A stretch of 64,000 nucleotides of DNA from Petaurus breviceps papuanus (lineage: Eukaryota; Chordata; Mammalia; Diprotodontia; Petauridae): NCBI GenBank assembly GCA_028583685.1, contig JAMXIF010000086.1, positions 22,323,492-22,387,491 on the forward strand. Direction: 5' to 3'. Positions 9,879 to 21,474 of this stretch are shown here, piece by piece (positions within the stretch are counted from its first letter, which is position 1; each line of letters opens with the position of its first letter). A program made the position numbers and the translations under genes. The notes below the pieces were generated by a model. That model was not told the DNA's origin. It was given only the letters and a program-made list of their open reading frames with translations, and made no database searches.

Positions 9879-12800
9879 AGAATTTTTCTTGAGGGATTCA
9901 GAGCTAAGATGGCAGAGCACAAGCAGCAACTCAGCTGAACTCTCCTAATATTCTCCTCCAAAAAAATTTAAAATGACTCCTCAAATTGAATTCTGGAGTG
10001 GAACACCAACAAAGGGTCCTGGTGAGACATTTTTCCAGTCTGAGACAATTTAGAAAGTCAGCAGGAGAGATTTGTGACCACCAAGTTTGAGGCCAGTATG
10101 GAGCTTAGCACATGCAGTGACAATACCAGATGGGGGCCTCCGGAGTGGCTGTGACAGAGGTAGCAGCAGCTCTGGGAACTCTCAGCCCAGAGACAGAAAG
10201 GGATCACACAAGAGGTCAGAAAGAGATTACAGGGGGCCCTTTGCTAGTACTGTGTGCAGGACCCTGTTACGTTCTTCCTATGCAGTTCCAAGTCACAACT
10301 CCAGCTTAAAGAGTAGCACTAGTGCTTATAGTCATAAGGAAACAGGGGTCCTAGTAACAGTTCCAGGACAAAGAAGGAAGTAGAGACCCTTGACTCAGTT
10401 CCAAGGCAGAAAAGAGCACTAACACCTGTGGCTGCGGGAGAGCTAGCACTTGCAGCTGCAGGAGAACAAGGGCCCTTCCTGAGTAAAGACCAGAACACTG
10501 GCCTGGAGAAAAGTAACTACATCTCTCTTTGGATCCTTCCATTTTTGGAATTGTCAAAAACTTATGTGTTCACAGAACTACCTTCAAAAACAGCCTCACA
10601 CACAAAAATATAAAAGCTTGGAACAGGTACCCCTCCACAGCAGGAGCACAACTCAACTTTAACATAAGCTTAAAAGTCAAGAAATAGACTTTAAAAATGA
10701 GCAAATAATAACAACAACAACAAAAACCTCACCATAAAAATTTACTATGCTGAGGGGAAGATCAAGACATAAACTCAGAAGAAGACATCAATTTAAAAAC
10801 AGTTAAGCCTTAAAGAAAATTGTGAACTGACACAAGCTAAACAATAATTCCTGGAAGAACTCAAAAAGAAGTTTAAAAAGCAGATAAGTAGAGGAAAAAT
10901 GAAGGAAAGAAATGAGAGAGATACAAGGAAATTATGAAAAGAGAGTCAATAGCTTGGTAAAAGAGGCACAAAAAATAGTAAAGAAAATAACACCTTAAAA
11001 AAAAGAGAGTTGACTTAATAGTAAAAGAGGCACAAAAATTCACTGAAGAGAACTCCTTGAAAAGAAGACTTGGCCATCTGGGAAAAAAGAACTTACAAAA
11101 GCTCACTGAAGAAAATAATTTCTTAAAAGTTAGAACTGGATAAGTAGAAACTAATGACTCTATAAGTCATCAAGAAACAATAAAACAAAGTCAAAAGAAT
11201 TTTAAAAATAGAAGAAAATGTGAATTATTTTATAGGAAAAACAAAAGACATGTAAAATAGATTGAGGAGGGATGGTTTAAGAATTAATAGACTACTTGAA
11301 AGCAATGATGGAAGAAAAGAGCCCAGATGTCATATTTTACAAAATTATAAAGAAAAATTTCAAAGAGCAAAATTGAAATCAAATAAAAAATATTGCAAGC
11401 AGCCAGAAATAAACTATTCAAATATCATGGAGTTGGGATAACCCAAGATTTAGCAGCTTCCAGGTGAAAGGGGTGGGCAATGCTCTCTTCATTACTGGTT
11501 CAGAGGGAACAACATACACATTCAATTGGGTATAGAAATCTACCTTACCCAACAGGGAAGTAGGAAGGAAATGGAATAAAAAAGGAGGGGAGCTGATAAA
11601 AAGGAAGGTGGATTAAGGGAGGTAGTGATCAGAATCAAAAAATAAAAAAAAAAACTTTCCAAGAGATCTAGATTAAAAATAAACAGGAAAAGAAATGTGA
11701 TGGAGGGAAATATACATTTAGCAATCATAACTGTGAATGTGAATGGGATGAAGTTACCTGTAAAATGGAAGCAGATAACAGAATGTATTAGAAAGAATCC
11801 AACAATATATTGGTTGCAAGAAATACACTTGAAACAGAAAGACACACACAGAATAAAAATAAGGGATTGAAACACAACCTATTATGGTCAACAGATTAAA
11901 AAAAAAAGACGGGAGTAGCTATCATTATCTCAGATAAAGCAAAAGCAAAAATAGAACTAATTAAAAAGATAATCAGAGAAATTACTTTTTGTTAAAAGAT
12001 ATCACAGATATGAAGTAATAGCAATTCTAAACATATATGTACCAAATGGTATAGCATTCAAATTCTTAAAGGAAAAGTTAAATGAATTTGAAAATAAAAG
12101 AAATGAAACTAACAAAACTAGGAGCTGGTTTTAAGTGGGGAGAAACAATAAAATTAATGAATGATTGGTTAATTTTACTTTTAATAAAGGAAGAAAAAAT
12201 AAGCTTTCAGTTTCAAAAATGAAAAGTTGAATGCTCTACCAACAAAGATGACATTGAACCAATTATTAGAAGGTATTTTGCCTAATTGTATGTTAATAGA
12301 TTAATACTCACAAAAACATAAATTATGCAAAATAACAGAAGAGGAAATTGAATACTTAAAATGATAAGCAGTATCATAGAAAAAGAAATTGAACAAGTCA
12401 CCAATGAACTCCCTAAGAAAAAATGCCTAGGGCCAAATGGATTCACAAGTGAATTCTACCAAACATTTAAAGAACAATTAATTCCAATACTATATAAACT
12501 ATTTGGGATAATAGTCTTAATAGTCATATGTACCTTATATTTCTCTTGACTCTTGTATGGCAAATCTTCTATTAAGTTCAATTTTTTTAAACAAAACCCT
12601 GAAAGTCTGACAATTCATTAAATATCCTTTTTTTTTCATCCAGGATTATACTTATATATGGAGAACTGAGGTAAATTTATTTTTAAAAAAAGCCATTCCC
12701 CAACTGAAATGGTCAAAGGATATGAACAGACAGTTTTCAGAAGAAGGAATCAAAGCTACCTACAATCATATGAAAAAAATGCTCTAAATCACTATTGATT

Positions 12801-13647
12801 AGAGAAATGCACATTAAAACAATTCTAAGGTACAAACTCACAACTACAAATTGGCTAACATGACAGAAGGGAAAAATAGTAAATGCTGAAGGAGATGTAA
12901 AAAAAAATATAGGTTCATTAATGCATTGTTGGTAGAGTTGTAAAATGATCCAACCATTCTAGAGAACAATTTGAAACTTCCCAAAGGGCTATAAAACTCC
13001 CTTTTGACACAGCAATACCACTACTTGGTATTGTTCCAAATTGATCAGAGAAAAAGGAAAGGACCTATAAGGACAAAAATATTTATAGCAACTCTTTTTG
13101 TTGTGGTAAAGTATTAGAAATTGAGAGAACATGGACTAATTGTGAAATGGCTGAATAAGTCATAGTATAAGATTGTGATGAAATACTATTTGTTCTATAA
13201 GAAATGAGCAGCGGGATGGTTTTAGAAAAATATGATTTATATAAACTGATAGAAAGTAAAGTGAGCAGAACCCAAAGAACATTTCACACAATAACAATGA
13301 TATTGTATGATGATCAGTTGTGAATCACTTAGCTCTTCTGATCAATACTATAATCCAATACAGTTCTGAAGAATAAAAAAATATTATCCCCCTCCACAGA
13401 GAGAATAAATGGAGTCTGCATGCAGATTGAAGTATGCATTTTTCACTTTTTTAATTTTTCTTACTTTTTTTTGCAACATGGCTAATATGAAAATGTTTTG
13501 CAAGACTTCTCATATATAATTGATATCACATTTCTTGCTTTCTCAGTGGATGAGGGAGGGATAGAAGGAAAAGGATAGATTCAGAAGTCAAAATTTTTAA
13601 ATGAATGTTATAAATAATAAATTGTTCAAAAAAGAATTTTTCTTGAG
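9879..13647 (+). mobile_element. Internally deleted L1 with perfect target duplication
   Basis: The 15-bp direct repeats agaatttttcttgag at 9879-9893 and 13633-13647 are identical and bound the element. Inside are a 5' UTR with aagatggcagagc, ORF1 remnants (about 10740-11480, ending near an ITQDLAAS-like segment), an ORF2 endonuclease piece (about 11700-12120; IITVNVNG and QEIHLKQKDTHR), a piece before the reverse transcriptase core (12361-12510; [20 protein letters not shown]), a foreign 135-bp filler, and the ORF2 C-terminus with 3' UTR. At 3.7 kb it is far shorter than a full L1 because much of ORF2 is missing. Many stops and frameshifts are present. Confidence 0.75.
12521..12655 (-). repeat. 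Filler copy of HAL1/L1 ORF1 3' end inside L1 ORF2
   Basis: This antisense ORF1 fragment interrupts the L1 and aligns almost base for base, apart from roughly eight differences, with 14808-14940. It carries neither a tail nor a target duplication of its own. The L1 ORF2 3' region resumes after it. Confidence 0.75.
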
Positions 13648-13829
13648 CCTCAATACAGCTTCCTAATTCTGTCTACAATAGACACTCCTTGTCTCAAGAT
13701 TTTCTTTGATCAGCCAGTCTAGAAACATTGTTTAAAAAGAATGGAATAAGTGCAATATGATTTGATTTTTGAGAACTTTATAGGTCTATATATTCCTCTC
13801 TGATATATTCATCTTTGTTTGTACAGCAT

Positions 13830-15320
13830 CATGGTTATTTTCTATATTTTTTATTTCAAACTTAAATACAAAATAAGAAAAAAATACTAAAACTAAAATA
13901 ATACAAAATAAGAAAAAAAACAAAAGAAAAATTGCTATGTACACAGCAGAACATGAGAGAGAATTCAAAACATACAGCAATAAATTTCTATTTCAAGAAA
14001 GCCTGCATAATAAATACTACACATTGTGTTGAGAGCTGTTCATCTTTTCTTTGCTTCCTTGTAAGTTTTCTTTTCTTCTCTGATGTACACTTTTTAGTTT
14101 GTTGTTTTTCTTCTCCCCACCCTAGAAGGTTACAGTTAAGCACAGATATATTTATAGATACATATATATATATATATGTATATATATAGATACACTCATA
14201 TGTCCATATACATATACACACATACATACACAAAGATATATGTAGATACTTATTTCCTATCCCTCCTGACTCCTCTACTTTACTTCTATCTGCTACCTTG
14301 CCCTCCTATTATTTAACCTATCCTTTACCCCAGCACCCCACCAAGGATCCCTCCCTTATCCTCCCATTCCCATTAATCTAAACACTCTTCTATACACACC
14401 CTTTAACCTATCCTTTCACCTTCCCCTATCCTCTCTAACCTTTCTATGACCTTAGTCTTTTGTTTCTTTCTGAATTTAGAAGACTTTTTTTAGTCTTCTA
14501 GATACATATGTATTCTTCCCTTTTGAAATCATTCCTGATAAAAGTAGGTTTCCAGAACTACCAGCCCTCCTCTTCCATCCAATTCCTCTGTATGGATTCT
14601 TCCTCTCATACCTCATTTGTATAGGACAATTACTCTTTTTAGTTGTTCCTAAACAGTTTTACTTTTAAAAATCATATCATACTTAGGTCTACCTCAGTCT
14701 TTCTTATGAACTACCCAATTACTAATAGCAATCTTAGACATACATTTTACATTTCCTCATAGAAAAGGTAACCTTTCTGTCCCTATTGAGACTTTTATAA
14801 TTAGTCTTTCATATGTACCTTATATTTCGCTTGACTCTTGTATGTCAAATCTTCTATTAAATTCAATTTTTTTAAACAAGGTCCTGAAAGTCTGACAATT
14901 CATTAAATATCCTTTTTTTTCATTCAGGATTATGCTTAGCTTTGCTGGATGTGAGATTTTCAGCAAGAGGCCCAGTTCTTTTGCTCTTCCATATACAGTG
15001 TATGTACAGTGTTCCAAGACCTATAAGCTTTGAGTATAGCTGCTGTTAGGTCCTGTGTTATTCTAACTGTGGCAATGCCATATTTACATTTTCTCGCTTT
15101 TCCTTGCAATATTTCAACCTTGAGCTGGGGGCTTTGAAATTTGACTAAAATATTCCTGTGGGTTTTCCTCATAGGATCTCTTTCATGTGTTGATTGGTAA
15201 ATTTTTCTATTTCTTCTTTCCCCTCTTGTTCTAATGCTTCAGAACAATTTTAGCAATATTACAGTCAAAAGGTCTCTTTTTCTAATGATTGTGCGATTGT
15301 CTAGAGCTCTAAAATTTACA
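13830..15320 (-). mobile_element. HAL1 half-LINE, 5'-truncated
   Basis: The minus strand encodes ORF1 pieces: NILVKFQSPQLKVEIL, VRITQDLTAAILK, then HPAKLSIILNEK and NRRFDIQESSEI (about 14815-15190). Downstream is a long pyrimidine-rich (plus strand) 3' region with a TA/CA array at 14150-14245, ending near ttttttatttcaaactt. The 5' end of ORF1 and the 5' UTR are absent. It is a different, more diverged subfamily from the 6-kb copy. Confidence 0.7.
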
Positions 15321-15402
15321 ACACTTTTATCTCAACCTGGTGTCCTTGAAGGTATATGTTGCTGATTTTTTAAGGATTTACTACCAGAAATTAATCTTTG
15401 GG

Positions 15403-15624
15403 AAGAAGAAGAAGAAGAAGAAGAAGAAGAAGAAGAAGAAGAAGAAGANNNNNNNNNNAAGAAGAAGAAGAAGAAGAAGAAGAAGAAGAAGAAGAAGAAG
15501 AAGAAAGAAGAAGAAGAAGAAAGAAGAAGGAAAAAGAAGAAAAGAAGAAGGAGGAGGAGGAGGAAGGAGGAGGAAGGAGGAGAAAGAGAAGAGGAGGAAG
15601 AGAAAGAGGAAGAAGAAGAAATTG
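15403..15624. repeat. (GAA)n polypurine tract with assembly gap
   Basis: An almost pure GAA array is interrupted by ten unknown bases at 15449-15458 and decays into GAAA/GGA variants. Open frames of single-residue repeats across it are artefacts. Its true length is uncertain. Confidence 0.95.
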
Positions 15625-15639
15625 AATATTTTCCATTAT

Positions 15640-16430
15640 GTTTTCCCTTTTCTTTCCTTAACATAAATCAGGACTTCATTTTGGAAGGTGTAACCCCTAC
15701 CCATCTTTTTTTTTTTTGGATACTCTTCTCTTACAAACATGCCCACTATTTCTCTGAACTTTTTGAAATCTGCTTTCCTAAAATCTTAGGTACATGGTTG
15801 ACTATTTGGGAAAGAAAAAATATTGTTAAAACTCTCCATATTTTGCCTAAGAAGGGGTAATAGAATAGAATTATTATGAAAAGTGTTATAAAAGTACTAT
15901 ATCTATCTTATAAAAATATATTGTTATAGTACTATATACATGAATTGTAATAATTACATACTACATATGTTATGACATAATATACTATATTAAAAACTCT
16001 TCTTTAGCTATTGTGAATGCTACAATATTTATATTTTCTCCCTACATTTATATCACTTCAATATTACCAACAAGTTCTTGGACAGTATTAAATTGACATT
16101 AGTATTTCTCCTTTCTTCTTTTTGCCTTCTGAGAGATGTAACTGTTAGCAATGCAAATTATATTATCAGGTGCTCTGTTATTCATAGCGTGAGATTTTTA
16201 ACATCTATCTGTACAGCTGGATTGTGTTGTCACTACTATATCCTCTTCCTGTAACAATCTTATGATCCATAGCAGGAATCATCCGTATCTTCTATTTGTA
16301 TGGGTAGCCTATAACTTACCCTTTCAGTGATGTCACTTTCGTTTCTCTCCCCATTTATCTTCAGATACCTGCTCTCTGCTGCTTTTGTAGCCCCTGATTT
16401 TGGACTTCAAAGGAGGTAAATATTCTCCTT
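15640..16430. other. Unassigned AT-rich DNA
   Basis: No transposon family, open frame or RNA gene could be recognised here. A short TA-rich stretch lies around 15890-16000. Confidence 0.5.
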
Positions 16431-16437
16431 GTCTCCT

Positions 16438-16440
16438 TGT

Positions 16441-16510
<70 letters not shown>

Positions 16511-16560
16511 GTGTGAGAGAGAGAGATGGTGGGAGACAGGGAGACAGAGACAGAGATAGT
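16438..16560. repeat. (TC)n then (GA/GACA)n microsatellite
   Basis: A long TC run (about 16441-16510) is followed by GA- and GACA-rich sequence. Confidence 0.95.
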
Positions 16561-16589
16561 GGTAGACAGAGAGACAGAGAAAAGAGACA

Positions 16590-16900
16590 GAGATGGTGAT
16601 ATATAGATGACAGATAGAGATAGATAGATAGATAGATAGACAGACAGAACTTATGTAATACTCTGCTGTGTTTGTGACCCCTCGTTTGTGAATTTCTAAG
16701 TCAGTAAATATCTTCTTTGTTGTTGTTTATGTGTGATACAGACCGACAGAAAGCGATAGTAATAGATTGATTGATGATAGATATATAAAGATATGGCACT
16801 TGTGTAACACTGTTGTGTGTGTTTGTGAGAAAGATGGTTGATTACTAGATGACAGATAAATGGATATAGATAGATTAGCTAGATAGGTAGATAGATGTGG
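16590..16900. repeat. Decayed GATA minisatellite
   Basis: GATA/GACA blocks occur at about 16617-16650, 16770-16790 and 16860-16895. The first two are each followed by a related segment (acttatgtaatactctgctg and acttgtgtaacactgttgtg), suggesting a larger repeat unit of roughly 145 bp that has decayed. A third shorter trace follows the last block. Confidence 0.55.
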
Positions 16901-17379
16901 CATTTACAGGATGATTATCATAAATAATTCAATTCTACCACTCCAGCAAAATGTGGAGAATTTTAACTATGTTTTGGTATCAGGAAGTACTGACTTTCCA
17001 TACTCTTTCACCGCTTCCTTTTATGCCTAGGCTAATAATGACATTCAAAATATGCTTTCTTGATCTTAAATGAATGACCAATTGCTTAAGATTGACTAAA
17101 TGATCACTGTATACTAAATCATTTGTGAACTGTATAATCCTACCTAATCTGCCCTCTAGAATCCTACAATTTGGCAACAGAAATATATTTTTAAAAATTA
17201 AATGGGGTTATCAGTATTCCTGCATGTTTTCTTTTCCCTCCAGAGAACTTTCACGCAAAAAAATCAAATGACTTAGCATTGGGAATTTCTTTTTCTAAGA
17301 TATTTGTAACAGAAATCTCCAAACCACTCAGCACATAGAGGCACCTATAAAGCAAGAGGCCAGAACTAGCTTCACTATT

Positions 17380-17575
17380 AATTAATAATTACCATTTTTT
17401 TTGCTTTTCTTTTTTGGAGGGGGGAGGCAAGGCAATTGGGGTTAAGTGACTTGCCCAAGGTCACACAGTTAGTAAGTGTGTCAAGTGTCTGAGGCTGAAT
17501 TTGAACTCAGGTTCTCTTGATTCCAGGGCCACTGCTCTATTCACTGTACCATGTAGCCACCCCTAATAATTACTA
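17380..17575 (-). repeat. WSINE1-type SINE
   Basis: The poly-T-rich start, then ggttaagtgacttgcccaag, cacacagttagtaagtg, gaactcaggttctcttgatt and the head end caccatgtagccacccc-like read as an antisense short tRNA SINE. Flanking taataattac on both sides is the target duplication. Confidence 0.85.
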
Positions 17576-17699
17576 TTATTAATAAAAAAACTTACATTTG
17601 TGTTGTATTCACAATTCATTAAAAATAACTTTATATGCCTTTCATCTGAAAACCTTTACCTTTGAAGGTTATTCCAATTCTCTCATCTCTAGACATATC

Positions 17700-17875
17700 A
17701 TCTACAGCTATAAGGGACCTGAGAAATTATCTTATTCTTTTTTATTTTATACGTGAAGAAATTGAGTGTCAGAGAAGCCTACAACATAAGCAGGGTCACA
17801 AGTCAGACTTACACTAAGACCTCTCCTAACTCTAAATCTAAAACTCTTTTCGTCTACCACATCAAAGTTCTTCCC
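17700..17875 (-). repeat. MIR-type SINE
   Basis: Antisense MIR features are ataagggacctgagaaat, acgtgaagaaattgagtgtc, gcagggtcacaagtcagac and ctctcctaactctaaat. Confidence 0.6.
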
Positions 17876-17919
17876 ATTGAGTCAACGTAGTTAGTTACTG
17901 TCAGAGTTTAAACAAAAAT

Positions 17920-18162
17920 AATATCTAGCATTTACATACCACTTAAAATTGACAAAGCACTTTACATATCATCTCATTTTATCCTCATAACAATCCTAGA
18001 AAGATAGGTTCTATTGTTATCTTTATTTTACAGTTGAGGAAACTTGAGTCAGGCAATACTTATGTGATCTGTTCAGGGTCACACAGCTAATAAGTATCTG
18101 AAGTCAGATTGGAACTCAAGTCTTCCTGACTCCAGGCTCAGTGTTCTATCTATTGTACCATA
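17920..18162 (-). repeat. THER1/MIR-type CORE-SINE
   Basis: The sequence includes gcatttacataccactt, aagcactttacatatcatc, tttattttacagttgagg, cagggtcacacagctaataa and gtcttcctgactccaggctc. Confidence 0.85.
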
Positions 18163-18199
18163 TTTTAAAAATATTAAAGAATAGAGGATGGAATATACA

Positions 18200-18430
18200 T
18201 TCCAATTAAATCATTGATACATTGAAATATTAAAGTAATTTCTTTGTGTATTACTCTTCCTGGATAACACTTGTTTCTAACATTGATCTTAGTACAATGA
18301 AAATAGTACTGGGCTCTAAAGACTGAGGACCTTGGTTCAAAATCTAACACTGACATGTACTAATTGTGTAGTTCTAGGTAAGTCAGTTAATCTTCCTGGG
18401 CCTTAGATTGCTCATCTATGACAATAATAA
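18200..18430 (+). repeat. MIR-like SINE with extra 5' flank shared with 55 kb
   Basis: A tRNA-like head (acaatgaaaatagtactggg) and core (cttcctgggccttagattg) are preceded by about 90 bases that also align with the bases before the equivalent SINE at 55330-55535, so the repeat unit is longer than MIR. Confidence 0.6.
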
Positions 18431-18439
18431 AATAATCAT

Positions 18440-18692
18440 GATAATGATGATGCTGATAATTATAACTGACATTTAGATAGAGCTTGGTAAAGTTTAGTAA
18501 ACCACTTTACAAATATTACCTCATAAAGCTTTAAAGTATGCAAAATGCTTTATAACTAGGATCTCATTTGAGCCTCCCAACAACTCTGGAAGGTAAGTGC
18601 TTTTATCATTAATAATATGTCATTATTAGTTAGACTTAAGGGAATTTAAGCAGTTAGGAGTTAAGTGACTTGCTCAGGGTCACACCACCAGC
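18440..18692 (-). repeat. THER1-type SINE, truncated, with duplicated tail
   Basis: The tail motif (gagcttggtaaagtttag, ccactttacaaatatta) is followed by a second version (aagctttaaagtatgcaaaa, gctttataactaggatc), then the core to ttgctcagggtcacacca. The tRNA head is missing; L1 sequence begins at the break. Confidence 0.65.
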
Positions 18693-19613
18693 ATCTTTTT
18701 CATATGATTATAGATATCTTTAATTTCTTTCTCTGAAAACTGACTGTTCATATCCTTTGACCATTTATCAACTGAGGAATGACTTGTATTCTTATAATTT
18801 TAACTCAGCTCTCTATATATTTTAGAAATGAGAACTTTATCAGAGACACTAGTAAAAATTCTTTCCCATTTTTCTGTTTCCCTCCTAATTTTGGTTGCAT
18901 TGGCTTTGTTTGTACAAAAACTTTTCAATTTAATGTAATCAAAATTATTGATTTTGCATTTTGTAATGTTCTCTATGTTGTTTGGTCATAAATTCCTCCA
19001 TTCTCAATAAATTTGAGAGATAAATTATGCCTTGGTTCCCTGATTTGTTTATAGTATCAGCTTTTATATCTAAATTGTGTACCCATTTGGACTTTATTTT
19101 GGTATACAGTGTCAGACATTGGTCTGTGTCCAGTTTCTGTTATACTATTTTCCAGTTTTCCCAGCAATTTTTGTGAAATTTTGAGCTCTTATCCCAGAAG
19201 CTAGGGATTGTGGGTTTATCAAACAGTAGATTACTATAATCCTTGACTACTATGTCTTGTGTACCTTATCTATTCCACTGATCTACCCTTCTATTTCTTA
19301 GTCAGTACCAAGTAGTTTTGATGATTGCTGCTTTATAAAACAATTTAAGACCAGGTATGGCTAGGCCACCTTCCCTAGCATTTCTTTTAATTAATTCTCT
19401 TGATATTCTGGATTTTTTGTTCTATCTTTAGTTGATATACTTTATTTTTTAGTTTTCCAAATTCACTTCCAAGATTTTGAATTCCAAATTTTCTCCCCAT
19501 CTCTCCCCTCCCCCACCCCAAGACAGCATTTATTCTGATTGACCCTTCCCCCAATCTGCCTTCCCTTCTATCATACCTTCCCTTCTCTTATCCCCTTCTA
19601 CTTTCTTGTGGGA

Positions 19614-19942
19614 TAAGATAGATTTCTTTTTTTTTTTAAAGCAATCAAGGTTAAGTAACTTGCTCAAAGTTACATGGCCAGTTATTTTTGTGTGGGTGCC
19701 GAGTATCTGAGGCCGGAACCTATCCCAGGTCTCCCGACACTGGGGCCTGCACTCTTACTTACTGTGCCACCTGGCTGCTCCTAAGTAATTGGGGTTAAGT
19801 AACTTGTTCAAGGTTACACAGCCAGTTATTTTGTGTGGGTGTTAAGTATCTGAGCCCAGAACCTATCCCAGATCTCCTGACTCTGGGGCTGGCGCTCTTA
19901 CTCACTGCACCACCTGGCCACCCTGGGGTAAGATAGATTTCT
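19614..19942 (-). repeat. Head-to-tail WSINE1-type dimer with one target duplication
   Basis: Two antisense monomers (about 19628-19772 and 19773-19928) follow each other. Each has ttaagtaacttg, ggccagttatt or agccagttatt, a GTGTGGGTG stretch and a head ending caccacctggc or gccacctggc. Only the outer ends carry the duplicated target taagatagatttct (19614-19627 and 19929-19942), which is perfect. The upstream monomer lacks an A tail, so the pair probably entered as one unit. Confidence 0.8.
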
Positions 19943-21329
19943 ATACCCCACTGCCTGTATGTCTCATTTCCCAGTTGCACATAAAAACAATTTTTAACAT
20001 CCGTTATTAAAACTTTGAATTATATATTCTCTTCCTTCCTTGCTTCACACCCACCCCCACAAACAATTTGATATGTTATACATTCCCTCCTTAAGCTAAA
20101 TCTTACAAGAGTAAGGTTCACTCATTCCCTCGCATCTCCCCCTTCTCCTCCATTGTAAAAACTTCTTCTTGTGTCTCTTATGTGAGAAAACTTATCCCAT
20201 TCTACTCTCCCTTTCTCCTTCTCCCAATATATTACTCTCTCACTCTTTAATTTCATTTTTTAGATATCATCCCTTTATATTCAACTCACCCTATGCCCTC
20301 TATGTATCTATATATGTATATCTTTCTAATCTATCTTTATATATTTATATCTTTATCTATGTCTATCTATAGATATAGATACAGATATAGATTACCTCCA
20401 ACTAACCAAATACAGAGAAAGGTCTCATGAGTTACAAATATCATCTTTCCAGATAGGAATATTAATAGGTCCCTTATGATTTGTCTTTTCTGTTTACATT
20501 TTCATGTCTCTCTTGATTCTTGTATTTGAAACTCAAATTTACTATTCAGTTCTGGTCTTTTCAGCAAGAAGGTCCAATTTTTCCCCTGAAGTATTATATT
20601 CAGTTTGGCTGGGTAGGTGATTCTTAGTTTTAATCCTAGCTTCTTTAACCTCTGGAATATCATATTCCAAGCCTTCCGATCCCTTAATGGAGAAGCTGCA
20701 AAATCTTGTGTTAACCTGATTGATTGTGTTTCCACAATACTTGAATCGTATCTTTCTGGCTGCTTGTGATATTTTCTCCTTGACCTGGGAACTCTAGAAT
20801 TTGGCTATAACATTCCTAGGAGTTTTCCTTTTGGGATCACTTTCAGGAGGTGATTGGTGAATTCTTTCCATTTCTATTTTACCTTCTGGTTCTAGAGTAT
20901 CAGGGCAGTTTTCCTTAATAATTTCTTGAATGTTGAGGTCTAGGCTTTTTTTATGATCATGACTTTCAGGCAGTCCAATATTTTTAAATTATATCTCCTG
21001 AATCTATTTTTCCTGATCAGTTGTTTTTCCAATGAGATATTTCACACTGTCTTCTATTTTTTCATTCTTTCAGTTCTGCTATATGATTTCCTGATTTGTC
21101 ATAAAATCATTAGTTTCCATTTCCTCCATTATAATTATTAAGGGATTATTTTCTTCAATGAGCTTTTGGACAAACTTTTCTATTCGTCCAATTCTACTTT
21201 TTGAGGCATTCTTCTCCTCACTGACTTTTTGGACCTCTTTTGCCATTTCGGTTAGTCAATTTTAATGTGTTTATATTTTTCAGCATTTTGGGGGGTCTCC
21301 TTTAGCAAGTTGTTGACTTGTTTTTCATT

Positions 21330-21474
21330 ACTTTTTTTTGAGGTTGTAAAGGCAAGGAAATTGGGGTTAACATCACACATCTAGCAAGTGTCAAGTGTCT
21401 GAGGCCAGATTTGAACTCAGGTCCTTTTGCCCCCAGGGCTGGTGCTCTATTCACTGTGCCACCTAGCTGCCCCC
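21330..21474 (-). repeat. WSINE1-type SINE in HAL1 ORF1
   Basis: A poly-T start, aaattggggttaacatcaca, gaggccagatttgaactcag and a head end gccacctagctgccccc identify it. ORF1 sequence (gacttgtttttcat, then gattttcttgcatcactc) continues across it, with a diverged duplication around cattactttt/catgattttc. Confidence 0.8.

Noticed and set aside
15340-15666. Poly-Lys/Arg/Glu and poly-Ser/Leu open frames
   Set aside because: They are translations of the GAA tract and span unknown bases.
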